Of a stretch of 14,793 nucleotides of DNA, positions 1 through 7,078 are shown one piece after another (positions within the stretch are counted from its first letter, which is position 1; every line of letters starts with the position of its first letter). Origin of the DNA: Pseudomonadota bacterium (GTDB lineage: Bacteria > Pseudomonadota > Alphaproteobacteria > Rhizobiales > Xanthobacteraceae); assembly GCA_023435725.1 (NCBI GenBank), contig JAEYRD010000156.1, forward strand, positions 1 to 14,793. Reading direction: 5' to 3'. The notes under the pieces are model-generated. The model was not told the origin of the DNA. It was given only the letters and a program-made list of their open reading frames with translations, and did no database searches. Position numbers and translations under genes: made by a program.

Positions 1-2419
<2,419 letters not shown>

Positions 2420-2448
2420 CAACTCTCGCCGGACTGGAATCTGGGCAC

Positions 2449-2479
2449 AAAAAAAGGGCGCGCTTGCTGCGCGTCCCTT
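2449..2479 (-). terminator. Intrinsic terminator-like hairpin just upstream of carB (possible attenuator)
   Basis: On the minus strand the arms AAGGG-(A)-CGCGC and GCGCG-CCCTT form a 10-bp stem with one bulged base and a 5-nt loop, followed directly by seven T (2449-2455). This is a textbook Rho-independent shape. It ends only 29 nt before the carB ATG, so it either ends transcripts from the MFS gene or lies inside the carB leader. I see no good promoter between it and carB. The terminator shape is seen directly; any regulatory role is inference. Confidence 0.65.
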
Positions 2480-2482
2480 GAG

Positions 2483-2536
2483 CCGAAGCGCAATCAGCAA
2501 AAGTGGCGCCCGGTTTTGCGTCCGATCGCGCTTCGG
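2483..2536. repeat. 54-bp imperfect palindromic repeat (CCGAAGCGC...GCGCTTCGG)
   Basis: Nine-base perfect outer arms CCGAAGCGC (2483-2491) and GCGCTTCGG (2528-2536) enclose inner partly symmetric blocks, AGCAAAA/TTTTGCG around GGCGCC. I recall this element, with its CAAAACCGG core, as a dispersed intergenic palindrome in Bradyrhizobium and relatives; the family assignment is from memory. It sits in the spacer between the MFS gene and carB, next to a second palindrome. Confidence 0.75.
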
Positions 2537-2547
2537 TATGAAAGAAA

Positions 2548-2593
2548 CGCATGATCTTCACGCCAAACCGCCTACACTTTGGCGGATCATGCG
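2548..2593. repeat. 46-bp palindromic repeat (CGCATGATC...GATCATGCG)
   Basis: Perfect 9-base arms CGCATGATC (2548-2556) and GATCATGCG (2585-2593) surround a core with CCAAACCGCC and ACTTTGG. This matches the general form of the GCATGATC-type rhizobial palindrome with a 'CGGTTT...AAAGTGT' centre, recalled from memory. It lies 11 bp from the preceding palindrome, so the two are in tandem in the carB leader or MFS trailer. Confidence 0.75.
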
Positions 2594-2670
2594 TTGGCGC
2601 GTGGTCTTCCCTCGCGCGCGGGTGGGTCTTAGACCAGATTCCAGGGCGGCGAAACCCCGAAAAACGCACA

Positions 2671-3840
2671 TCAACCGGCAATTTTGACGGGTTTTGGCCG
2701 CGCCTGCCAGCCACGGGCGAGATGCACCAGAAGCGAGGCCGCAACGCTCGATCCGCCGATCCAGCCAAGGTCGTTTGGCGAGAGGGTGGCCAGCACCGCG
2801 CCGCCGAGCGCCCCGCCGATGGCGAAGCCGAGATACATGGCGGAGGCGTTGAGCGAGAGTGCGATCATCGAGGCCTGCGGCTCGATCCGGATGATGCTCG
2901 CAACCTGCGCCGGATAAAACGCCCAGCCCGAGATGCCCCAGAGGAAGATCGCACCCAGCACCGCGTAATGCGCCTGGCCGGGCATCAGCTTCAGGATCAG
3001 CGAATGCAGGATGAGCGCGCTCGCCATGGCGGCAAGCGCGAGCGCCGCAGTTGCGAGCGTACCGAGCCGGTCCGCCAAAATGCCGCCCAGCATATTCCCG
3101 ATCGCGGCCGCGCCGCCAAACACCAGCAGGGCAAGGCTGATCTGCGAAGCGTCGAATCCGAGGTCGCGCAGCGGCACCGCGAAATAGGTGAACACGGTGA
3201 AGCCGCCGAGCGCCCACAAGACCGTGATCAGCAATGCGACCAAGACGTTGCTGTGACGGGCGACCGCCAGCCGTTCGCTGAGCGAAGCCGTATTCCGCGG
3301 CAGGCCGCGGGGCAGGCCCAGCAGCAGGCCGGCGAGGGCGACGCCGCCGATCAGGGCGACCATCGCGAAGGTCGCGCGCCAGCCGAGCAGGCTGCCGACG
3401 AGATTGCCGAGGGGAACGCCGATGACGGTCGCGACCGTGAGGCCCGAGGTTACGAGTGCCACCGCACGGCCGCGCCGTTCGGGCGATGCGATCGCCACGG
3501 ACACAGCCAGCGCCGTCGGCATGCACAGCCCGGAGCCAAGCGCCATCAGCATGCGCGAGGCCAGCAGCAGGGTGTAGTCGGATGCCACCATCGCCACGAG
3601 GTTGCCGGCGATGAAGGTCGACAGCGCCAGCGCCAGCACGGTGCGGCGATCGACGTTGTTGAGTGTCACCGCCAGGATCGGCGAGCCCACGGCATAGGTG
3701 AGGGCGTAGGCGGTGACCAGCTGGCCGGCGGCCGAGACGGAGATCGAAAGGTCGGAGGCGATCGACGGCAAAAGCCCTGCAATGACAAAGCCTTCCGTGC
3801 CGATCGAGAAGGCCGCCAGGGCCAGCCAGAACACGCTCAT
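2671..3840 (-). CDS. MFS transporter, drug:H+ antiporter-1 (AraJ/YdhP-like) family
   Basis: A 389-residue inner-membrane protein with about 12 hydrophobic segments, normal for DHA1-type major facilitator exporters. The first helix (VFWLALAAFSIGTEGFVIAG) leads to LVTAYALTYAVGSPILAV. The loop after helix 2 has the motif-A-like NNVDRRTVL (about residues 61-69), and LMALGSGLCMPTALAVSVA resembles helix 4. This family exports small hydrophobic compounds, arabinose or drugs by proton antiport; the substrate here is unknown. It starts at ATG 3840, with a weak AGGA ribosome site 10 nt upstream. It is divergent from an ArsR-type regulator, and its predicted promoter overlaps one of the two operator palindromes. 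An efflux pump repressed by its neighbour is the likely arrangement. Confidence 0.88.
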   Translation of the reverse strand: MSVFWLALAAFSIGTEGFVIAGLLPSIASDLSISVSAAGQLVTAYALTYAVGSPILAVTLNNVDRRTVLALALSTFIAGNLVAMVASDYTLLLASRMLMALGSGLCMPTALAVSVAIASPERRGRAVALVTSGLTVATVIGVPLGNLVGSLLGWRATFAMVALIGGVALAGLLLGLPRGLPRNTASLSERLAVARHSNVLVALLITVLWALGGFTVFTYFAVPLRDLGFDASQISLALLVFGGAAAIGNMLGGILADRLGTLATAALALAAMASALILHSLILKLMPGQAHYAVLGAIFLWGISGWAFYPAQVASIIRIEPQASMIALSLNASAMYLGFAIGGALGGAVLATLSPNDLGWIGGSSVAASLLVHLARGWQARPKPVKIAG

Positions 3841-3856
3841 TGGACAACATTCCTAT

Positions 3857-3874
3857 GTTCAACGTTTATTGAAC
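3857..3874. promoter_or_regulatory. Operator palindrome 1, GTTCAA-N6-TTGAAC
   Basis: Perfect six-base inverted repeat with a six-base spacer in the divergent intergenic region. It covers the predicted transcription start of the MFS gene and touches its -10 box. An identical-arm copy lies 48 bp away at 3905-3922. The size and symmetry suit a dimeric winged-helix repressor, most likely the adjacent ArsR-type protein (inference). Confidence 0.7.
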
Positions 3875-3901
3875 TATTGATGGCGAGGGATGGGATGTCA
3901 A
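3873..3901 (-). promoter_or_regulatory. Predicted promoter of the MFS gene
   Basis: The minus strand has a perfect -35 box TTGACA (3896-3901), a 17-base spacer and a -10 box AATAGT (3873-3878, four of six to TATAAT). Start of transcription is expected near 3866, giving a leader of about 26 nt. Operator 1 overlaps the -10/start region. Confidence 0.5.
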
Positions 3902-3904
3902 TTG

Positions 3905-3922
3905 GTTCAAGAACTATTGAAC
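3905..3922. promoter_or_regulatory. Operator palindrome 2, GTTCAA-N6-TTGAAC
   Basis: Same six-base arms and six-base spacing as the copy at 3857-3874. Its right arm TTGAAC is also the predicted -35 box of the regulator gene, so binding here would give autorepression. The ten-base word GAACTATTGA also occurs twice, at 3871-3880 and 3911-3920, exactly 40 bp apart. Confidence 0.7.
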
Positions 3923-3944
3923 ATTGGTGCCGCCTCGTTATGAT
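3917..3944 (+). promoter_or_regulatory. Predicted promoter of the ArsR-type regulator
   Basis: TTGAAC (3917-3922), a 16-base spacer, then TATGAT (3939-3944), a near-consensus sigma-70 pair. Transcription would start about 3950-3952, only a few bases before the ATG at 3954, so the mRNA may be leaderless or nearly so. No convincing Shine-Dalgarno sequence precedes the ATG, which agrees with that. Confidence 0.5.
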
Positions 3945-3953
3945 GGCCGAGCC

Positions 3954-4331
3954 ATGAGCCGCACACCTCTTCATCCCACCCGCGAGCAGATCGAGCTGCC
4001 GATGGTTCTGGATTGCCTGAGCGATCCGATCCGGCTCGCCATCGTCTACCAGCTCGCCCAGCAGGAACGTGTCAGCAGCGAATTGTGCTGCGGCGACTTC
4101 TACAGCCTCGCCGGCAAATCCAACCTCGCCTATCACTTCGCCAAGCTGCGCGAATGCGGCCTGATGCAGACGCGCGTGGCCGGAACCAACCGGTTCATGC
4201 GGCTGCGCCGCGAGGATCTGGACGCGCGCTTCCCCGGCCTGCTCGATGCCGTGATCAACTCCGCCGCCAGGGATGCCGGCCGGCTTCAACTGCTTTCCGG
4301 GTGCGAAACGGTCGGCGCGGAGAGAAACTGA
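3954..4331 (+). CDS. ArsR/SmtB-type winged-helix transcriptional regulator
   Basis: A 125-residue DNA-binding protein, typical for ArsR-type repressors. The region MVLDCLSDPIRLAIVYQLAQ (residues 17-36) is the classic 'L.DP.RL.I...L' helix. Residues about 53-70, containing SNLAYHFAKLRECGL, form the helix-turn-helix recognition helix. The beta-wing VAGTNRFMRL follows. The start is ATG 3954; an in-frame TTG at 3924 would begin only 7 bases downstream of the -35 arm of operator 2 and is unlikely. Cysteines at 21, 45, 46 and 68 could sense thiol oxidation or metals, but no standard metal motif such as ELCVCDL is intact (ELCCGDF is seen). It most likely represses itself and the divergent MFS exporter. 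Confidence 0.85.
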   Translation: MSRTPLHPTREQIELPMVLDCLSDPIRLAIVYQLAQQERVSSELCCGDFYSLAGKSNLAYHFAKLRECGLMQTRVAGTNRFMRLRREDLDARFPGLLDAVINSAARDAGRLQLLSGCETVGAERN

Positions 4332-4554
4332 GACGATTGCGCGCAAGCGCCCGATTTGCCCGGCGCGTCAATGCCTTCGCGAGATGCAGCGAGGCATCCG
4401 CCGGAAATCACCGGCTACTGTGCATGGGGTTGTTTTCGTCGTTTTGGTTTGGGCGGATTACCAAGCCGTGCGCGACTTCGCCCTTCGGGCTTCGTCGAGG
4501 CAGCCTTCGCTACGATAGGGCTTGCCCAGCCGAAGCGGCATCAGCCGCGAAGGC
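4332..4554. other. Non-coding spacer between regulator and tRNA-like gene
   Basis: I see no convincing protein gene in this stretch; the reading frames crossing it lack family features and good ribosome sites. It holds a short hairpin GCCGG-AAATCA-CCGGC near 4398-4413, a GCCC-TTC-GGGC hairpin near 4480-4493, and the left arm of a 10-base inverted repeat at 4501-4510 (described separately). The part around 4420-4475 resembles dispersed Bradyrhizobium intergenic sequence that I recognise only from memory. Confidence 0.5.
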
Positions 4555-4556
4555 TG
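4501..4556. repeat. Inverted repeat CAGCCTTCGC...GCGAAGGCTG overlapping the tRNA-like 3' end
   Basis: Perfect 10-base arms at 4501-4510 and 4547-4556, with a nested GCGGC-ATCA-GCCGC hairpin inside the right half. The right arm includes two bases of the encoded CCA end of the tRNA-like gene. On the minus strand it lies immediately downstream of that gene, so it could act as a transcription terminator or 3'-processing structure. It could also be the remnant of an integration site, since tRNA 3' ends are common attachment sites. No integrase is present. Confidence 0.55.
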
Positions 4557-4630
4557 GAGACCCGGCCTGGATTTGAACCAGGATGAAGAGCGATGCACCG
4601 CCCTCGCGTAGACGCTTCCGCCACCGGGCC
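4555..4630 (-). tRNA. tRNA-Cys-like gene (GCA) with atypical anticodon arm
   Basis: The minus strand gives a 76-nt cloverleaf. It has a 7-bp acceptor stem GGCCCGG/CCGGGTC with one G-U pair, discriminator U73 and an encoded CCA. The T-arm is perfect (CCTGG-TTCAAAT-CCAGG). The D-arm has three pairs (10-25, 11-24, 12-23) and a G13/A22 mismatch; tRNA-Cys is known for a mismatch at 13-22. U8 and A14 are conserved. The anticodon stem AGGGC/GCTCT encloses an 8-nt loop GGTGCATC, or a 6-nt loop if G-C closes, holding U33-GCA. A GCA anticodon plus U73 are CysRS identity features. Base 37 is T instead of a purine, and the loop size is abnormal. It is either a divergent functional isoacceptor or a decaying copy. 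Confidence 0.55.
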
Positions 4631-4684
4631 GCAGCGATCATGACCGATCGGGGTGTGACAAGCCACCTCAGGCGATCGTTATGC

Positions 4685-5386
4685 TTAACGGACCAGAGGC
4701 GGCCGCGCGATGAAGGTCATGCGCCAGCGATTGTGGCCGATATTGGTGTGGGCGCGCTGGACCGCGAACCCGGCCGCAGTGAGCTTGGCGGTGATCTCGT
4801 CCTCGCTGTAGCGCTGCAGTCCGATGCGCGAGCGCAGATGACGGTAATCTGACAGCGCGGTGCTGATCAGCCCGATCAGCGCGTCCTTCAGGAAGCCGTG
4901 ACGCAGGCCGAAGCTGAGCAGCGCCGTCACGTCCCGGCCCATGCCGACCTCGGGCTGGAGGATGTCGCCGAGCACCAGCTTGCCGGATGGCGTCAACAAT
5001 CGCCGGACGTCGAGGAGCGCGCCGTCGAGCTCCTCCGGCGTCATGTATTGTGCGACCGAGTTCATCACGACGAGGTCGACGGACTGGTCCTCCATCTTGC
5101 GGACGTCGTCGAGCGAGCGGACGCTTATCTTCGTGTTCGGGGCAAAGCGCGCGATCAGCCGGCCGCGGACACCGGGCGCGGGCTCGGCGAGGATCAGCTT
5201 GCCGCAGGCGGCCGCCACCTGGCTCGCCGACAGCGCCTCGCCGCAGGCATAGTCCAGCACCGTCGCCTCGGGCGAGGGGATGTAGCCGATGATGTCCCGC
5301 GCGATGATCTGGAAGTGCAAATCGCGATGCAGCTTGCTGACATAGATCGTGTGCGTGGAGTCGTAATAATCGATCCAATCGTCCAT
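4685..5386 (-). CDS. Class I SAM-dependent methyltransferase
   Basis: A 233-residue soluble protein with a Rossmann-type methyltransferase core. Motif I is VLDYACGE (residues 43-50), the acidic end of strand 2 is LAEPAP (66-71), the post-I block is VDLVVMNSVAQYM (103-115), and strand 5 is LTPSGKLVLGDI (131-142). The C-terminal part (QRYSEDEITAKLTAAGF) is the usual substrate-side helix before the last strands (WRMTFIARPP). The substrate cannot be told from sequence; small-molecule methyltransferases of this general kind act on many acceptors. The start at ATG 5386 has only a weak ribosome site. It reads toward the tRNA-like gene, whose 5' end is 54 nt past the stop codon. It is divergent from dps. 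Confidence 0.85.
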   Translation of the reverse strand: MDDWIDYYDSTHTIYVSKLHRDLHFQIIARDIIGYIPSPEATVLDYACGEALSASQVAAACGKLILAEPAPGVRGRLIARFAPNTKISVRSLDDVRKMEDQSVDLVVMNSVAQYMTPEELDGALLDVRRLLTPSGKLVLGDILQPEVGMGRDVTALLSFGLRHGFLKDALIGLISTALSDYRHLRSRIGLQRYSEDEITAKLTAAGFAVQRAHTNIGHNRWRMTFIARPPLVR

Positions 5387-5422
5387 GGTATCCGAGGGCC
5401 TCGGCCAAACAGTTCCTGGGCA

Positions 5423-5448
5423 GGAACCGGGTGCTGCCGCCTTGCGTT
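5423..5448 (+). promoter_or_regulatory. EcfG-type general stress promoter upstream of dps
   Basis: GGAAC (5423-5427), a 17-base spacer and CGTT (5445-5448) match the alphaproteobacterial EcfG (PhyR-NepR-EcfG) consensus GGAAC-N16/17-CGTT exactly. Transcription would begin near 5455, about 45 nt before the GTG start of dps. The -35 half is also the right arm of a small palindrome GTTCCT-GGGC-AGGAAC (5412-5427). Confidence 0.75.
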
Positions 5449-5500
5449 AGGGGTGCGACGGCGTGCCGTCAATGTCCGCGTCCTAACAGGAAGGTTTCCC

Positions 5501-6025
5501 GTGAGCAAAGCCCCCCACAAGGTCTCGCCCGACCTCGACACCCCCACCGATCTGTCGTCCCAGGCTGTCAACAAGGTTTCCGAGGCGCTCAACGTGCTTC
5601 TGGCCGACGCATTCGCGCTCTATCTCAAGACCAAGAATTTCCACTGGCACATCAGCGGCCGGCATTTCCGCGACTACCATCTGCTGCTCGACGAGCAGTC
5701 GGACCAGATCTTCGCCACCACCGATCAGCTCGCCGAGCGTGTCCGCAAGATCGGCGGCGCCACGCTGAAGTCGATCGGCCAGGTCGCCAAGCTCCAGACC
5801 ATCAAGGACAACGACGAGGACTACGTTCCGCCGCGCCAGATGCTGCGCGAGCTGATGCAGGACAACAAGCACGTCGCTAGCGCGATGCGAAAGGCGCACG
5901 AGGTCTGCGACGAGGCCGGTGATGTCGCCAGCGCAAGCATCCTCGAAGTCTTCATCGACGAAACCGAGCGCCGCACCTGGTTCCTGTTCGAAGCCACGCG
6001 CCAGGAAGGCGGCAACGAGGCGTAG
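5501..6025 (+). CDS. dps: Dps family DNA-binding ferritin-like protein
   Basis: A 174-residue stress protein. Dps forms a 12-subunit shell that oxidises ferrous iron with hydrogen peroxide, stores the iron and shields DNA. All five inter-subunit ferroxidase ligands can be aligned: H48 (NFHW), H60 (DYH), D64, D75 and E79. The four-helix bundle continues through EYLR-like segments to ILEVFIDETERRTWFLFEA. The N-terminus (SKAPHKVSPDLDTPTD) is polar with few lysines. The start is GTG 5501, chosen because AGGAAGG lies 7 nt upstream; the frame stays open far upstream but shows no family similarity there. An exact EcfG-type promoter precedes it, fitting induction in the general stress response. It is monocistronic, followed by a large inverted repeat and the convergent cupin gene. 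Confidence 0.95.
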   Translation: MSKAPHKVSPDLDTPTDLSSQAVNKVSEALNVLLADAFALYLKTKNFHWHISGRHFRDYHLLLDEQSDQIFATTDQLAERVRKIGGATLKSIGQVAKLQTIKDNDEDYVPPRQMLRELMQDNKHVASAMRKAHEVCDEAGDVASASILEVFIDETERRTWFLFEATRQEGGNEA

Positions 6026-6128
6026 GGGTTACGCCGTAGGGTGGTTAGCCGCCGGCGTAACCCACCTCTTTGCTTTCCAGGCCGATAGAAGAGTGGTGGG
6101 TTACGCTTCGCTAACCCACCCTACGGCG
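6026..6128. repeat. Nested palindromic repeat between convergent dps and cupin genes
   Basis: Outer arms at 6032-6048 and 6111-6128 (CGCCGTAGGGTGG against CCACCCTACGGCG) enclose inner 12-base arms GCGTAACCCACC (6055-6066) and GGTGGGTTACGC (6095-6106). Each half can also fold alone: GGGTTACGCC/GGCGTAACCC at 6026-6063, and GTGGGTTA/TAACCCAC at 6096-6119. I recall the 'GTGGGTTAGCGAAGCGTAACCCAC' theme as a dispersed repeat in Bradyrhizobium. It starts one base after the dps stop and ends 6 bases before the cupin stop, so it may serve as a shared two-way terminator. Confidence 0.8.
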
Positions 6129-6134
6129 CTGTCC

Positions 6135-6662
6135 TTATGGCTGGCTCCACAGCCGCATCATCGCTCCGTCCTTGCCCGTCACCGGATCGGCCGGTGGCAG
6201 CGCGACTTCCGGAATCGTCTTCAGCGCCTTCGCGTGGTTCTCGGGCGTTGCCCGCGTAACCTCCATCCTCGCGCCGGGCGGATAGGCGCCGATGATGCAG
6301 AAATCATCGCTCGCCTTGATGCACTGATGCCCTGTGCCGGCCGGCAGAATGGCGACGTCGCCTGCCTTGATCTCCAGCTCCCGGCCGCGATCACCGCCGA
6401 AGCGGACGCGCGCGCTTCCGCGTGCAACGCCGAGCACCTCATGCACGGTCGCGTGGTAGTGCAGATAGTCGTAGACGCCGTTGCGCCACGTGCCGCCCCA
6501 ACTGTTCTTGCGGAACAGGTGCTCGATGGTCTCTTCCGGTTGCTTCGGGTCGAGCTTCACCGCGCCCCGGTAGACGAGGAAGGGAAGGGCGTTGTTCGGC
6601 ACGAGCCCGTCGTCCTCGAACACGATTGCGAGCGGCTCGGCGTTGTCGCGGATGACGGTCAT
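6135..6662 (-). CDS. Cupin domain protein, YjlB-like
   Basis: A 175-residue single-domain cupin. Cupin motif 1 is visible as HYHATVHEVLGVARG (residues 68-82, metal ligands H68, H70, E75) and motif 2 as GDVAILPAGTGHQ (101-113, ligand H112). The preceding block FRKNSWGGTWRNGVYDY (50-66) is characteristic of the B. subtilis YjlB-type family. A metal-binding beta-barrel is certain, but no reaction is established for this family that I know of. The start is ATG 6662, because GGGAGGT lies just upstream; an upstream extension in the same frame has no ribosome site and no similarity. The C-terminal proline-rich tail ends in MMRLWSQP. It converges with dps and is divergent from a 71-residue gene, with an FNR/FixK-like site between them. 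Confidence 0.88.
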   Translation of the reverse strand: MTVIRDNAEPLAIVFEDDGLVPNNALPFLVYRGAVKLDPKQPEETIEHLFRKNSWGGTWRNGVYDYLHYHATVHEVLGVARGSARVRFGGDRGRELEIKAGDVAILPAGTGHQCIKASDDFCIIGAYPPGARMEVTRATPENHAKALKTIPEVALPPADPVTGKDGAMMRLWSQP

Positions 6663-6743
6663 GGCAGACCTCCCAGTAGCAAACGGACCAGGGATCAAGA
6701 CGGCGCAGGCGCCCTTGTTCCAGGCACTAGTCCACACGCCGGC

Positions 6744-6757
6744 TTGACCGAGATCAA
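6744..6757. promoter_or_regulatory. FNR/FixK-type box TTGACCGAGATCAA
   Basis: Dyad TTGA-N6-TCAA with the right half ATCAA perfect and the left half TTGAC, one base off the FNR/FixK consensus TTGAT-N4-ATCAA. It lies between the divergent cupin and 71-aa genes, centred about 61 nt before the ATG at 6812 and about 88 nt before the cupin ATG. A start point near 6792 would put it at the classic -41.5 activator position for the 71-aa gene, but no clear -10 box is seen there. Confidence 0.45.
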
Positions 6758-6811
6758 GGCGCAGGCGGCCATTCGAGGGCACGCAGCTCGAAGGATAAGG
6801 GATGGAACGCC

Positions 6812-7027
6812 ATGTACGCATCCGACGTTGCGCAGCGCCATTTTTCGGCGGCCCTCGACGAGGCGGAGACGACCGGCCTCGGGCATGAGGCCGTCTGCCG
6901 CGCCTTGCTGAGTCTGATTATTTCGAAATATCTCGAGACGCGGCCGGTCGCCGACATCCAGGCGGAGCTGCGCTTCATCGCCGAGAATTGCGATCCCGAC
7001 ACGGACTTCATGTTCATGCGTCCGTGA
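6812..7027 (+). CDS. Small conserved-type protein of unknown function (71 aa)
   Basis: A short acidic, mostly helical protein without signal peptide or membrane segment; I do not recognise its family. Notable features are an alanine/glutamate-rich N-terminal helix (HFSAALDEAETTG), a hydrophobic helix CRALLSLIISKYLETRPV in the middle, and an acidic end CDPDTDFMFMRP. The start is ATG 6812 with an AAGGATAAGGG ribosome region about 10 nt upstream. Coding is supported by third-position GC bias, the ribosome site and lack of a better overlapping frame. It is isolated: divergent from the cupin gene and convergent with carA, with a strong hairpin after its stop. The upstream FNR/FixK-like box suggests low-oxygen control, as for several small Bradyrhizobium genes, but this is inference. 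Confidence 0.65.
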   Translation: MYASDVAQRHFSAALDEAETTGLGHEAVCRALLSLIISKYLETRPVADIQAELRFIAENCDPDTDFMFMRP

Positions 7028-7034
7028 CGGCAGG

Positions 7035-7071
7035 TGGCCGGTGCCCGGCGGATTCGCCCGCCGGGCGGCCA
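7035..7071. terminator. GC-rich hairpin between convergent 71-aa gene and carA
   Basis: Inner stem GCCCGGCGG (7043-7051) with CCGCCGGGC (7058-7066), a 6-nt loop, extended by TGGCC/GGCCA (7035-7039 with 7067-7071). It fills most of the 51-bp gap between the two stop codons. There is no T-run on either strand, so it is a plausible but not classical two-way terminator. Confidence 0.5.
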
Positions 7072-7078
7072 GTACGGC

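Noticed and set aside
4332..4630. Permuted two-piece tmRNA as an explanation for the tRNA-like end
   Set aside because: The acceptor, D-, anticodon and T-arms all fit in 76 contiguous bases, and no tag reading frame or 5' GGGG piece is seen nearby.
5394..5416. EcfG-type promoter on the minus strand for the methyltransferase
   Set aside because: GGAAC is present on the minus strand, but the -10 at 17-base spacing reads CGGA, not CGTT.
4898..5500. Upstream in-frame extension of the dps reading frame
   Set aside because: It overlaps the methyltransferase and the EcfG promoter in antisense. The Dps similarity and the strong AGGAAGG site both point to GTG 5501.
6804..6829. Second GGAAC-N17-CGTT match (EcfG-like)
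   Set aside because: It overlaps the start codon of the 71-aa gene, so transcription would start inside the gene with no sensible start codon downstream. A chance match in a 15-kb window is plausible.
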